Positions 1-12,369 of a stretch of 64,000 nucleotides of DNA are shown piece after piece (the stretch's first letter is position 1; each line of letters opens with the position of its first letter). The notes beneath the pieces are model-generated. The model saw only the letters and a list, made by a program, of their open reading frames with translations, searched no databases and was not told the origin of the DNA. A program made the translations under genes and the position numbers. This DNA comes from Buddleja alternifolia (taxonomy: Eukaryota > Streptophyta > Magnoliopsida > Lamiales > Scrophulariaceae), in NCBI GenBank assembly GCA_019426215.1, contig CM033392.1, positions 38,426,980 through 38,490,979 on the forward strand. Reading direction: 5' to 3'.

Positions 1-520
1 TCTCCCACTTGAAATTCTAAGTCCTTGCGTCGTGTGTCGGCATAGCTCTTTTGACGACTTTGAGCTGCACTCATTCGTTGTTTGATGATTTGAACTTTGT
101 CAATGGCTTCTTGTATCATTTCCACCCGCAAGGCCCTTTTTTGTCCATCCCGCGATGGTGCTCTCCAATCATCTAAATCCCAATAGAGCGGGGATCGACA
201 TTTCCGCCCATAAAGTGCCTCATAGGGTGCCATTTGGATGGTGGCCTGGTAACTATTGTTATAGGCGAATTCCACTAACGGAAGGTGTGTATCCCATGCC
301 TCTCCAAAGTCTAGTACACAAGTCCTTAGCATATCTTCAATTATCCTTATCACCCTTTCTGATTGTCCATCGGTCTGTGGGTGAAAGGCGGTGCTAAAGT
401 TCAACTTCGTGCCTAGATCTTCTTGCAACCGTTTCCATAATCTAGATGTAAATTTGGGATCTCTGTCGGAGACAATGCTAACCGGTATCCCATGAAGTCG
501 GATAATTTCCTCATTCCCGT
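1..520 (-). mobile_element. Ty3/Gypsy integrase fragment (cut by window edge)
   Basis: Read on the minus strand, this stretch encodes the core and C-terminal part of a Ty3/Gypsy integrase. It shows [17 protein letters not shown], then [32 protein letters not shown] and a following basic region. These are hallmark blocks of the plant Gypsy integrase catalytic core; the D of DRDPKF and the E of QSERV belong to the DDE centre. The frame is open from about 520 to the left edge, so the rest of the integrase and the 3' LTR lie outside the window. Upstream of about 520 the similarity stops abruptly, which suggests an internal deletion or rearrangement. It probably belongs to the same element as the PBS and LTR at 3192-5855, since orientation and order agree. 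Confidence 0.85.
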
Positions 521-3191
521 GTAGCATCTCCAAGTCGTGGTTCCTCGAGGAGCCAAGACTTGTCTTTCTTATTTGATCGAAGTTATTGCACTTAATTCGT
601 TTTACGAATGGGTTCCTATTGGAATGACATGTTTCATCCCAAATAAAGATCGCGTCGGTACATGATGTGCGTTGAGTCCAAGTGATATTTCTATAATTGA
701 ATCTTACGATAGACCTGATAAGCGGGAAAAATTCACTGAAACATTTGTACTTCTAAAACATTCGTACGATACACTTTGATCGTTGGAATGATTCTGTGAC
801 GATGCAATTGAACCTTCCTGGTTTCAATCTTCTTGAAAAGTCTTCTATTAAAGTGTTGACGAAGGCTTGAATTCTTGATCACTTCATACTTGCTTACATA
901 GATTTTCCGACTTCTATCCATTTTTAGATTCTATGATTGACGCTCCTACCCTTTGCTAGTGTCATTGACCGTCAATGCTTGTAGGGCTCTATGAAGATCC
1001 TTGTACGATGATCCTTTACATGCGTTATAATCTAAATAGAACAACATTCGGTATTTCTATCAATATGGTGCGCGCAGCTGTATGAATCTTGCTTCGTGAA
1101 TGTCATTATAGATCCCTATATCATGCTTCCGCTGCGCCACTCTATAGTCTCTGCGTTGTTTGTTGTTAAAAAAAAATATCGAACATAATGACTTTATAAA
1201 CGGGCTCAAACTCTCGAGTTTGATGCATTGCTCTAGGTTTGAAGTTATAAGATTTAGTGATTCTATGAAAAAACTTTAGGCTTAAGAATCACTATCGACA
1301 GTCGGCTATGGTGGAATTTGAAGGTAATCAATCATAAGAAATAGTTAGGTTGAATTACTGAAAGATGTACAAAATATTGTTAGCTCATGAACAAGGGTGA
1401 ACAATCTAACCAAGACTTTTGAGTGTCCACTTGAGGTAGTTAGAATATATGTGTCTCTAGTCAAAAAGTAAAATGTTCAAGGATTTCAAGATTGAACGAG
1501 ATGACAAGGTGGCTCAAAAAGAGAAGAAAGAGAGATGACCGAGGAATAAGTATGAGTTATTCAAAGAGGTTAAATATTAAATAAAATTTTGCTATCGAAA
1601 CGAAAGAGATGGAATACAAGGAAGTTTTACAAAAATCAAATCAAGTTTTAAATGTTTCATGAATATAAGTCAGCAATGACGAGGGGGTTCATCAACAAGA
1701 ATCATCTGAAACAATGTATAGTTTGTAAGGAAAATGAAAGAAGAATCTCATTTGATAGTGGATTTCAAACATTAAATAGTCAAAAGCCAAATTCTAGGAC
1801 TAAAGCTATCGAAGTTTTTTTTTTTTTTTTTTTTTGTATTATGAATAAAATATTTTACAACAAGCATGGACTGCTAAAAAAAACGATATAAAATGATTTG
1901 TGGTTTAGGAATATACATTGGAGCTCAAAGATTGTTATAACCTTCGTCAATAATAGTGGGATGCGATATGGGATAACAGACGAGGACGCAATAGACATTC
2001 TTACTATGATCACTGAAAGATGGTCATTGAAATTACAAGTCGAAGGATAATTTGAAATGTTAAAATGAGATCGAATATAAGAAGATTTACACAGAGAGGT
2101 AAAGTTTGAACTGTACAATTGCGTTTTGAATAAAAAAAACTAAAATCGTTGAATACGGAAGGACTGAGATAGAAATATTAGAATAAAAGAGAATAACGTT
2201 AAGTACTAGGAGGAGTTGAAAACGTAGTGATGCAATTACCATGATATACACAAACAATTGAAATATGTATCAAAGAAAGGAGATTCAAGCAGAGTTTATT
2301 CAATAGGAGTTGTAGATAGAAGCTAAATATTTCTCAGAAAAACAAGTAGAAAGATTGAATTTCACAATAAAATGATTTGATTAAAAGTAAAGATTGGTAA
2401 TCAATAGGCATTTCAAAGTGGCAAAAACAAATACCGGCTTCAAAAGACGAAAAATAGGATTATCAACGTAGGGTCAGCGATCCTTAGACACCCAAAGGAA
2501 GCACTGCACATAGAGTTTTGAAGGAAGTTCAAACTTGAATAGGAGAGTCCTCAAATATATACAATGACATTTGGTATCCAAAAAATAGAAATTATAATCA
2601 AGTTTACGGCTTGAGGGGTGACCAAGAGTAAAAGAAAATAGTCAACGATTAGGAGTTTTAGGGCTAAAGATAATACAAACGTGAGAACAGGATCATTAAG
2701 AATAAATGAATAAACAGAAGGTCTTGCCATAAAAATGGTAACAGGATTCAAACATTAAGCATGGCAAGGTTTTTGAGATAGATGATGATTACTTAGGACA
2801 TCAAAATGCTTCAAATGTTGATGATAACAAGACGGAATTAAGTTTTATAAAGGATACCACAAGATTAGGGCTTGGAACACAGTTAAGGCAATTTCCATGA
2901 GTAAAAGTCTCAAGACTGGCAAGTATCGAAGATGGAGAACTTAACTAGGTTCGAGGGATATGAGCTTACTCGCTTCAATTTTCAGTTAACCCTAACCAAA
3001 TCATCCCTTAAAAAGTCCAACACCTCAGAACAAGTAAAAAAACATTACCCTTATTTCCTTCTCCTATTGATATATCTAATCTTGTCGCCCATCTAATACA
3101 TCTTCAAAACTCATCTCCTAAGCTCAACCAATCACAACTCCATGCCAAAGTCTAAAGATCTTATCCTAGTATAGCTCAGGTACTAACCCAA
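521..3191. other. Non-coding interior of the Gypsy element
   Basis: No gag, protease or RT motif is readable on either strand across about 2.7 kb, although an intact element would carry them here between PBS and integrase. The sequence is AT-rich with only short chance reading frames and a T-tract near 1817-1835. It may be untranslated leader plus decayed coding sequence, or unrelated DNA inserted into or replacing the gag-pol region. I see no gene in it. Confidence 0.5.
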
Positions 3192-3203
3192 GCTCTGATA
3201 CCA
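3192..3203 (-). other. Primer-binding site of the Gypsy element
   Basis: The minus strand reads TGGTATCAGAGC, the complement of the 3' end of plant initiator tRNA-Met. It lies five bases inside the LTR boundary at 3209, as expected for minus-strand DNA priming of an LTR retrotransposon. Confidence 0.85.
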
Positions 3204-3842
3204 CCAACTGTAACGCCCACCGACCACCTGGTGGCCCGCTACACCGCGACACTAGCTCGATCCACGAGACTGTCCTTTCTCGAGCTAGCGCTAAGCATCA
3301 GAACTATACCAATTCTTCATCTACTAAAACTAAAAGAATTTCATTCCACTTAAACCAACAATACCTTATTCATCAGTCTTACACAATTAAACCATAACCC
3401 TATCAATTACAAATCTCCAAGCCAAAACATATACATACCCAATCGTACATCCCAAAACATTACTCCCTTTGATAGAAACAAACCCATGCTTCCTTTATTT
3501 CTCATTTCTCCATTTGTATCCGACATTCTAAGCTTATCTGAAAAGGAAGAAAGAAGGAGGGGTGAGTCCGAATGACCCAGTGAGGTAGGCTAATGGCTTG
3601 CTTTACCTTATCAGGAGAGATAGAATCTGCAGCGAAAATCAATAACGACATGGACATATACGATGGCAAGCAAAAGAATAGAATAACATATCACAAGTTA
3701 AATTAATCGAGTATGTTACGTATGAATCAGAGGACATAACCCATGTACTTTTGTAATCATATCATGTGATCGTGATCCACCTTCCACTATCCCATACCAG
3801 CAGGAGGCTTCACACCTTTATGTTCTATGAAGTGTTCCAGAT

Positions 3843-4084
3843 GTCGGGATTCTAGTGGTGGCTCCTACGGGTTCAAGAGGTGGCCCCCGCCGTCGCGTGG
3901 CACTTTGTCCCGTATAGCACTTAGCTCCCTTCACTCTGCTTTTTTGAATCAAAGCTGTATATCAAGAAAATGACACATCGCGGATGGATGCCAGACTTCG
4001 GGATTCTAGAGGTGGCTCCTACGGGTTCAAGCGGTGGCCCCCGCCGTCACGTGGCACTTTGTCCCGTATAGCACTTAGCTCCCT
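3843..4084. repeat. Direct repeat of about 85 bp inside the Gypsy LTR
   Basis: Copies at about 3843-3931 and 3996-4084 share the segment from CGGGATTCTAG through GTGGCTCCTACGGGTTCAAG to the shared TAGCACTTAGCTCCCTT, with only a few substitutions. The period is 153 bp. The repeat is GC-richer than the surrounding LTR. Confidence 0.85.
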
Positions 4085-5525
4085 TAGCCTACGGAATAGA
4101 GCCAAGAAGAATAATCGTTTCAACGAGTTTCCTACTAGAATATGTACACTGATTTGTATTCGAGCGAGAGCGAGCGAAAACAAGAACGATAGACTACAAA
4201 TTGGGATACGGTTGGACACGTACCTTAGATGAGAATAAGAGTTTGATCAATGAAACTTTATGAGGTCACACTTGGTTATGATTTAAAAGATAAAGGGAAC
4301 GAAAAATGGTAAGCAAGATCAAGTTGAAAGAATAAGAGAAACCCTCACTATAATAAACCGGCGTCGTTGCCTCGGCCTCGGAATCACGAAAGTATCCTGT
4401 GATACAAAATACTATCATTTTCACAAAACAATACACTTTAAGCTAATCCCATGCAACAAGTTATATCATACTATCCAAACATATAGGCAATTAAGTTCCA
4501 ACTAGCTCCCTTACATGCGCAACATATTTCAACAATTTTCTAACATATTCTCGGATTGGAATTTCTTTCTCAAAATTTTCAGGATAACATATAGGATGCT
4601 TTAAAAGTCTACATAAATTTTCTAGATTTAATTTCCTTGTCAAATTGGGGATTTGATCAACGAAACTGGACCGTCTCGGCAGATTTGTTTCAGAACAGAC
4701 ACCTTATACTCAAATATTTTTGTAAAATCCCCTGTTAACTGAAAAATTCCTAAATTTATATGACATCTCTATAACACATGTATCAAGCTACTGTAAAAGT
4801 TTTAGAGTAAACAAAAATTTCCAAGTACACGAAATATCTTCAAAACAGTAACAATTTGCACTTCCGCCGAACAGACTGGCAATTTTGTTCAACGATTTTT
4901 AGAAACTTCCACACAACTCTAATCCTTACCAAATTTTTCAGAGATGTTTACCACACAATCAAGTTATTCTAGAAAATTTATCATAATCAAACTCACAAGT
5001 TTAGGTACCTCATTACAGCTTTAAACGTAACTTCAGAAACTGAAAGTTCCAAACACAGTTAAACATCATGCCATAGAAGTTAACTAAAATACATATATAT
5101 GATATGATATTCTCAATTCAAGGTCATATACGGATTGAACTACATTTAGTCTACAATATATGCATGCAAAAGCAATGATTAACTACCATATACCTTAAGA
5201 GAATCAAGTGAAGGTGATGTCTTTAGAGTATCCTTGGCAAACCTTTCTCTCCCTATGTAAATTGTTTCTTTCTACAATTGTTTGTATCTTAAGAGGATAA
5301 GAAGGCTGAATTGGGGAGATGTTCAGCCGTGAGTGTGAGTTGTATTATATAAGGAGTCTTGGTCAAAAGGTATTGAAAAAGAAATGGAGATTAATTCTCC
5401 CTTAGCCACGTTTGTTTTTTGGTAGATGAGATGTACTTCCTAGTTGCCACCTCCTAGTCTTCCTTCTCTATTGGAGCATGCATGGTATATATATATATAT
5501 CTATGTGTGTGTGTGTGCATGCGCC

Positions 5526-5526
5526 T

Positions 5527-5552
<26 letters not shown>
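5526..5552. repeat. (AT)n microsatellite
   Basis: About 13 AT units inside the Gypsy LTR, next to a TG-rich tract. Confidence 0.9.
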
Positions 5553-5557
<5 letters not shown>

Positions 5558-5855
5558 TAGGCATAGTTAGGCATAGACCCACTTAACTATTACTAATCAT
5601 TTGATGAAGATGAACATATATGTGTATATATATATACCTTAAATGATATAATGCATCAACTATTCCACCATGAGGTATAAACTACTAACCTATTTCACAT
5701 ATAGATATAATAATAGTTATATAAGTAAGTAGAAAAATATTTTTAGTCGAATGCGAATCACTACAATCAAATAATTCACAAAATCTAATTAGCGGTGATT
5801 GTAATGTTTACCTTCACTTCTACGAAATTAGGAGCGGAGATTATTGGGTGTTACA

Positions 5856-7249
5856 TTCCGCTTCCCCCGAAAACGGTAACTTGGTCATTTTTCCTTTAAG
5901 ACGTGATTCACAACTTGACAATTCATCTAAGTCATTTACACCTAAATGTTTTGCCAATGTTCGAATTCTTTCTTTGGAAAATGTCCAAGTCTTTCGTGCC
6001 ACATTTGTGCGTTCACTTGATTATCTTGTTTATGTTTGTTACTTTGTTGAATATTGAGATTGGAAATTATTGGGGATATAGTATACATTCCATCCTTCAT
6101 TTTCGAGTCCATAATAAGAGACGACTCATAAAACAAAAGTAAACTTTTATTATGAATCTCAAAACAATATCCTTCTCTATCCAAAACCGGAATCAAGATA
6201 ATATTTCTTATTATTTCAGGAACAAAATAAATGGAATGTAAAACTAATTTCCTATCTCCCAAGTCTAAGTAGATCGTTCCCATGGCTTTGGCAGCAACCA
6301 ATGCTCCATTCCCCATCCGCAGAGTCATGTCTCCTCTACTTAGCTCCTTGGTTCTTTTCATCACCTGCAAATTATTGCAGATATGAACACCGCATACAGT
6401 GTCAAGAACCCAAGAAGAATTGTTAACAGTAAAGTTAACTTCAACAAAGAACATACCTTGAGCCGGAGGCTCTTTGCAGTTCCTTTGCTAGTGCCCAACT
6501 TTCCCACATTAGAAGCACTCATCAGACTTTTTAGACTTGGACCTCTTACCCTTCTTCACACCACTATTGCCTTTCAGCTTCTTAGTCTTATTCTTTTTCT
6601 TGTTGCCATTCTTGGCTTTTGAAGAGGAATTCATAAGAAGCACCGGTTTATCCTTCTTGATGGTGCTTTCAACAGTCTTCAACATGTTCAACAGCTCAGG
6701 AAGCTTTGTTTCAAGTTGGTTCATGTTGAAATTGACCACAAATTGATCATAAGAGTTAGGCAATGACTGTAGGACCAAATCCACAAAAAGCTCATTGTCA
6801 AGTGCCACGCCCAGACCAACCAATTTTTCAATTAGCCAGGTCATTTTAAGTACGCGCGCACTTACATCAGATTTTTCTGTCATTCGAGCTTTGAAGAGCT
6901 CCTTGGAGATAGCATATCTTTCTCGCCTAGTTCTAATGCCATACAACTCTTGCAAATGAAGGAGGATCGACGCAGCATTCTCGATCGTCTCATGTTGTCT
7001 CTGCAACTCATTGCTCATAGAGGCCAACATGAGACATCGCATTTGCATGTCATCTTCCTTTTATTGCTGGTACTGGAACTTTTCATCATCAGATGAATCC
7101 TCTTCCGGCTCATTTTGCACCGGTATGTCAAGCACATATTATCTTCTTTCAGATGAAAGGATAATCTTAAGGTTAGGAAGCCAATCTTAAAAGTTTGGTC
7201 CAGTCAGTTTGTTTGTTTCAATTAGGGTTTTGAAAGGATTATTGGCCAT
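5856..7249 (-). pseudogene. Copia element A: gag, protease and start of integrase (broken)
   Basis: Minus-strand gag begins at ATG 7249 (MANNPFKTLIETNKLTGPNF), typical of plant Copia gag of the UBN2 type. A stop follows soon after. The long open part (7048-6509) contains LQSLPNSYDQFVVNFNMN and a lysine-rich tail. The protease region (6454-) has DTVCG where DTGCG is usual, so the catalytic glycine is lost. The GAG-pre-integrase region follows (MWHERLGH), then a frameshift near 5945. The frame then reads SCESRLKGKMTKLPFSGEA up to 5856, where it is cut by the Gypsy LTR. Several stops and shifts show that this is a dead copy. Integrase core, RT and RNase H would continue beyond the Gypsy insertion, off-window to the left. 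Confidence 0.88.
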
Positions 7250-8906
7250 TTTCGTTTATCTACAAAAATGCATAACAGACAATTAATAACGGATTTTCAA
7301 ATAAAGTCCTTATACAATTTGATCTTTAATTGTACAAATCTCCCACTATTTTTCTCAAATCACACCACCCTCTTGACATGATTCGAAGAAACGTTAGTTT
7401 ATTTAGTGGGCTTGAGATCTATTCTCACTTCATCATATGCCCCATTTTTTGAGCTAACATACGATGATTTTGAATAGTAGACTTACCGGACCTTCTATCT
7501 TTTTAGATAGTTCTCAAGATGGTTTTCCTCATCTCCCACATGTGCCCCATTTTCTGAGCTAACACATGAGGGACGATGTTAGGCTCGACCCCTCAAATAT
7601 CCCATGTATAACCATCAATTTCATTGCCCCCATTTTCTGAGCAAAGCAATGAAACCAACTGATTTCCGCGGGGCACCGTAGTGCTTAGTAAATACTCACA
7701 GCCTACCTCGGATTCAACCCAGCCCATTTTCTGAGCAAAAGGATTGAACCTTTGGAGGCGTTTCACATGGTGAATACTTATGATGGAAGGCATGATAAAA
7801 GAATTCCATTCTTATTATCACATAAGCATAATATTTTCTCAGGAGAGAATTATAACATGCTTATTGGAGGGTCTCATCAGATTTAATTATCTTGTTTTAG
7901 TTATCTATCCTATGCATGCATTACATCACATAATCATCATAGACAGATAAATAAAACATCCACAAAGCGGTAAAATTAAGGATGAACCACCTCGAGCCCT
8001 AACCTAGTAACCCACTCGAGCCAAAGTGGGTTCGGACATTCTAGAAAGTAAAAACCAGCCTAGACTATTACAATGGTATCGCCTCAGCATACAAGTCTTC
8101 AAGTCTTGGCTCCGTCTCCTTGCTCCGTCTTCAATTACATAGCATACCAAAAACTACTAATCTACTATACGGAAAAGTAAAGAGCGAAACCGGCTATTAT
8201 TTACAATTCTAGAATAATTACATACATCGAAAACCAATACTACGACTAGGCTCGTGGTTCATCCCCTTATCACATAAACATGCCAAGCAACAAACATATA
8301 TGCGATAACGTAAATTTTACTCATTCATCATTCAAACTAGATTGCAAATATCATTGGGATAAGTTCGATATTGATTTCTAAAACCTTTCTCAGAGTTTAT
8401 AAGTTTAAAACATCATAGGTAAGGTCTTTGGGTCACCCACCTCCAGAAAGTACGAAGAAAGAAAAAAAAAATTATTTACCTTTCTGTTGACCTCGCCTGG
8501 GTGCCCCGTGCAGCAGCTGTTGCTGTTCGCAATTTCAAATCAGTTTTTCGCACGTTCGTGATTCTTTCGAGTTTCGATTGACGAATCTGATTTCTCCTAA
8601 GGTCTGAGTTTTATTATTTGATGATTAAACCTTCGGTTCAACCATCTCGCAACACCACACCAAAGGTGATTTCATAATACTAAATCAAATCTATCGAAAA
8701 CAATCATATACCCAAATTTCAGATTTCATGATTTTTAAATCAATAACTTTTATACATTAAAATCGTAAAAATGAAACAACATCCCAAATCAAAATCAATC
8801 CTAGTCTTTTGATGAACATATTGATTATCATCCTTTCGATTTTACAATTAAAACGTAAAAACAAACATGCATAATCACACAAAAAATTGGATCGAGCCAA
8901 ACCGTG
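7250..8906 (-). other. 5' leader of Copia element A
   Basis: About 1.66 kb lies between the primer site and gag without coding signal. It contains four spaced copies of the motif CCCATTTTYTGAGC (near 7440, 7545, 7627 and 7722). Long leaders are known in several plant Copia lineages. I see no separate gene here. Confidence 0.55.
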
Positions 8907-8918
8907 GCTCTGATACCA
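8907..8918 (-). other. Primer-binding site of Copia element A
   Basis: TGGTATCAGAGC on the minus strand matches the complement of the initiator tRNA-Met 3' end. It is separated by one base from the LTR end at 8920. Confidence 0.9.
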
Positions 8919-8919
8919 C

Positions 8920-11013
8920 TGTTGGGTTGACTCATTCCCTCGGGTGGCTCATGGCAGCGAAAATTAAAATTTTACAAAAGTAAACGCACAATCACCCGAA
9001 AACAGGAATATGGAATTGGTTCGATTGAATTTGATAAGGAGGTAAACGAAATTATACCTTTCGAAAATTTCGTTTCTCCTCGTACTTTGGATCTCAGCAA
9101 CCCTGTGGTGCAAATCCACACAATTTCCCTTGGGTGAGAAATTGCCCATCGTCTTTTCATATCTCCCTGTTTAGAGTGCTCCAAGCGTCGCACCTCTAAG
9201 ATGTATCCACACCTTGTTCAAGTCACCAATCGTCTTGCCTTGCGTTCTAGACAACAAAACGATTCTAAGCTTAACTTAGGCTTGATTATGTGAAGAGTAG
9301 GAATATTTTCTAAGTCGTTTAATTCAACACATGAATAAAACGACGTCTTGTTGGAAAGAAGGAGAAGGTGGCCGATTTTTAGGTCTCCTTCATCTCTTAT
9401 TTCTAGGTGAAGATTACCTGGAGTCCAATTAGGAAAAGGAAACTTCCTATCTCCTAAACTCTCTAGTAATCCTCATCCTATGAAGACTTGGAGGAGGGAA
9501 AAACTCTTTTCCTCCTCCACCACATAAAAAACGCCCCCTCCCTTATTTTTCTCATAAAAATCGGTCAACACAAGTCAATTAGACTCTAGGATTTAATTTT
9601 GACTTCTCAATTTAATTATAGATTCAACCCATCAATTAAATACAAGCCAAATTAAATCCAACCAACTAATTCGAATATTTATTTATTTAACTTGGGCTCC
9701 ACCCAATTAAATAAAATACTTGGACTCTACTAGGTCCATTAATTTAATTAATTCTACAAGATTAATTAAAAGAGTAAAATTAATTAAATTCTTCAATTAA
9801 TTGATATTCCATATTAGGAAAGTACTACATTTTCCTAATTCCCTCAATTTCCTCGAAATTGATTAATCACATCTATTCAAGCAGTGACTCTCTCGAGTTA
9901 GTGTGTGACCCCTTAAGCTCGTTTCTATCTAGTAGTAAGTACACCTTCCCAAAGTGCTAATGTACTTTCCTAAAATGGAAAGTACTAGATTAAATCAATC
10001 CTTTGATTTAATCAAGCCTCGAATTAGTCACCATGCTAATTCTCGGCACTTACAAATCGCGGTTGCCCACCTAGCATAGGGTCCCGAAGACCTAGATAAA
10101 ACAAAAGTAAAGATACACCTTTTGCAATCTTGATCCTCGCATAAGTAAGATCTCTCTATCTAATCTCCCGATTGAATCTAGAGAAGTGGCTAAGGTCAAA
10201 GCTCTATTAATTCAATGTTATGTTTCCCACATTATGTGAAATCCCCTTCGACTATCTAAATGAGGAAACCCTCTGCCTCTTTAGATGTCATACTTTGGCC
10301 GAAGGTTCCTTAAGTCGATTTACTATGTTACCATAGGAGATTAACCGACTGGCTAATGTCAGAGATAGATTCCTCTTGATTCTCACGTGCCTTACTATGT
10401 AAGACGTGCATGTCTGAGTTTGCCCATATTCGATCATCTAAAGTGATCATGTAACAAATCAAGAACATGCGCGGTTACGCATAAGACATCCAATGAAATC
10501 TTAGGTCCATAAGGATTACTCTTATACTACAAGACCACTGGAAGTTCCACATTCGACTGGGAATCCATATTAGGAACTTCCATGGGGTTGTTCAGTTCGC
10601 CCATTACCACAATGGCAACCCTCATATATGCATTGGCTTTCACCGTGCCAGTATCTATGGAACGAGATACAACTTCTCCCAGAGTATGCATCATATGAGC
10701 AAGTCTTTTGGGTTGCATCGATATCCCTTTATCTCGATGAACCCTTTTACGACTTGGAACAATGTTTAAAGATCACAGCCTTCGAGACATATTCCATCAT
10801 TGCCACACCCAATGTGCAATGATGTCCCATAGCTAAGTGTGATCCTTCGGGACTTTATTCTAAGCCAAAGTAAAAACTAATTTAAGAATAAAGACATGTT
10901 ACACATATAAAAAGAGATTGACTTTATTTATAAGAAAATGATTGCTCAACTCTAGAGTTACTATTACAAAGAATGACACCCAATAATTGGTGCACCAGGC
11001 ACTAACTCTAACA
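8920..11013 (-). repeat. 5' LTR of Copia element A
   Basis: On the minus strand the LTR starts TGTTAGAGTTAGTGCC at 11013 and ends CCAACA at 8920, giving TGTTRG...CYAACA terminal symmetry. The primer site follows directly. The LTR is about 2.09 kb. The five bases beyond it (AAAAC, 11014-11018) would be the target duplication, but the other end is off-window. The LTR ends only 45 bp from the stop codon of the small gene at 11058. Confidence 0.85.
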
Positions 11014-11057
11014 AAAACCATTTCCAGTGAAGAATCCATGTCGAATAATGGGCTAAA

Positions 11058-11875
11058 CTAAGAATTTTTAAAGCACATGATGCCATCTGGATGGTCACTC
11101 AAACAATCTTCAATAAATTTGATATCTGTGGCCAATTTGTAGTGGCATGATATTTTACACTTCTTGTTAAAGTCTTTCGGGGTCAGTGTAAAAGTGGGTC
11201 GAGGGATGTCGTTTAGATCATTAACCTAAAAACAAAATTAAATTAGATTACTTATAAGTAGTAGAACATAAAAATATACAGTTTGAAGCAATTAGAACAA
11301 TTTTGGATTGAAAAACCACAATATGAAACTGGTATGATAAATATCCGGTTAAGCAGTGTAAGTACAATTGCATATCGATCCATCATCAATTCACATATAC
11401 TTAGGTAAAATAGAATACTACAAAACCATTGAAACCAATATAATCCCATGTTTTATATATTAGAAACTGAGATTTCAGCATATTATAACAATTTTGGATT
11501 GAAAAACCATAATATGATACCGGTATGATAAATATTTGGTTAAACAGTGTACACGACATATTCTTAAAATACAATTGCATATCGATCTACAAGCCCACAA
11601 TTGATCATGTCTTACACTAAAAACTGATCATGTCTTAGACCAAAAACTGATCATTTCATGTCTTACACCAAAAACCTTAACATAACTCACAGCCCAAAAA
11701 CCTTAACACATTAAATAATCATATCACACCAAAACTGAAACAAATACGCCTATAAATTTGGAACAAGATATATTAGTTTACTTACCAGGGGTGTGGAGGA
11801 AGTTGAAGGGTCAGCCATTGCTGCAACAACTGCATCTAGACGGCAGCGTTTTGTCGAAGAAGACGAATCAGCCAT
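11058..11875 (-). CDS. Hypothetical two-exon protein, 85 residues
   Basis: Exon 1 is 11786-11875 and starts at an ATG with an in-frame TAG a few codons upstream. It encodes 30 residues beginning MADSSSSTKRCRLDAVVAAM. The donor CTG|GTAAG and the acceptor TTTTGTTTTTAG|GTT join exon 2 (11058-11225) in phase 0. Exon 2 adds 55 residues (VNDLNDIPRPTFTLTP..., ending MCFKNS) before TAG. The canonical splice sites, the long pyrimidine tract and the frame across a 560-bp intron make chance unlikely. No family is recognised. The product has an acidic/serine-rich N-terminus and four cysteines in exon 2 with no clear metal-binding spacing. The stop lies 45 bp from the Copia LTR, so the gene may once have been longer or may have lost its native 3' end. 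It is divergent from NF-YB, about 0.9 kb start to start. Confidence 0.5.
11280..11585. repeat. Diverged duplication of about 95 bp inside the small gene's intron
   Basis: The segment containing AACAATTTTGGATTGAAAAA, CGGTATGATAAATAT and ACAATTGCATATCGATC occurs at about 11293-11380 and again at about 11489-11588. The second copy has a 17-bp insertion and scattered substitutions. It is followed by short repeats of AAACTGATCATGTCTTA (11600-11660). Confidence 0.75.
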
Positions 11876-12369
11876 TGCTCGAATATGGGACTAAACAAGA
11901 TTAAAGTTATAAAATTACACTGATTTCACATAAACCCTAAAATGCAAAATATTGCTTACAAATTGAAATTTGGGGGAAAGGAAGAAAAGGTGGGAGGAAC
12001 CTATTTATGACGAATTACAGTGGATTTTCTCATGAAATTCTTAATGCTCTCTTCCTCAAAAACTTCCCTTTGGATTTTGATTTTCTTTCCTAAGGCAAAC
12101 ACAAAGAGTTGTTTATTGCTTTGAATGAATGAAGAGTTGTTTTTTCCTTTGAAGAATTGTAGATACGACTTTAGTATTAGGGCAAAAAGGTTAAAATGTA
12201 ATTGGCCATTCACATTAACTGAAAAGAAAAACTAAAAATAAAAGCCCAACTATCAGCTATTTTACTAGGGGGTATTATAGACAAATCCTTCTTATTTAAT
12301 CATCCAAAATTAAAGAAAAATGAAAAAAGAAAATCAAACAAAAGGATACCTCTTTTGCAACGCCCATGT

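Larger units (their letters stand above)
3209..5855 (-). repeat. 5' LTR of the Ty3/Gypsy element
   Basis: The block starts TGTAACGCCCA at 3209 and ends TGGGTGTTACA at 5855. It is therefore bounded by TG...CA within a near-perfect 11-bp terminal inverted repeat of the type seen in plant Tekay/Del-like Gypsy LTRs. The PBS lies just inside at 3192-3203. The LTR is about 2.65 kb. On the minus strand a TTATATAA sequence near 5344-5352 is a candidate TATA box about 500 bp into the LTR. Inside lie an approximately 85-bp duplication (3843-3931 and 3996-4084) and AT/GT microsatellites (about 5487-5552). The second LTR is off-window, so LTR identity and age cannot be measured. Confidence 0.8.

Noticed and set aside
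155..397. Plus-strand 80-codon ORF
   Set aside because: Antisense shadow of the Gypsy integrase read on the minus strand.
1652..1891. 79-codon ORF with a poly-Phe run
   Set aside because: Caused by a T-tract. No other coding feature.
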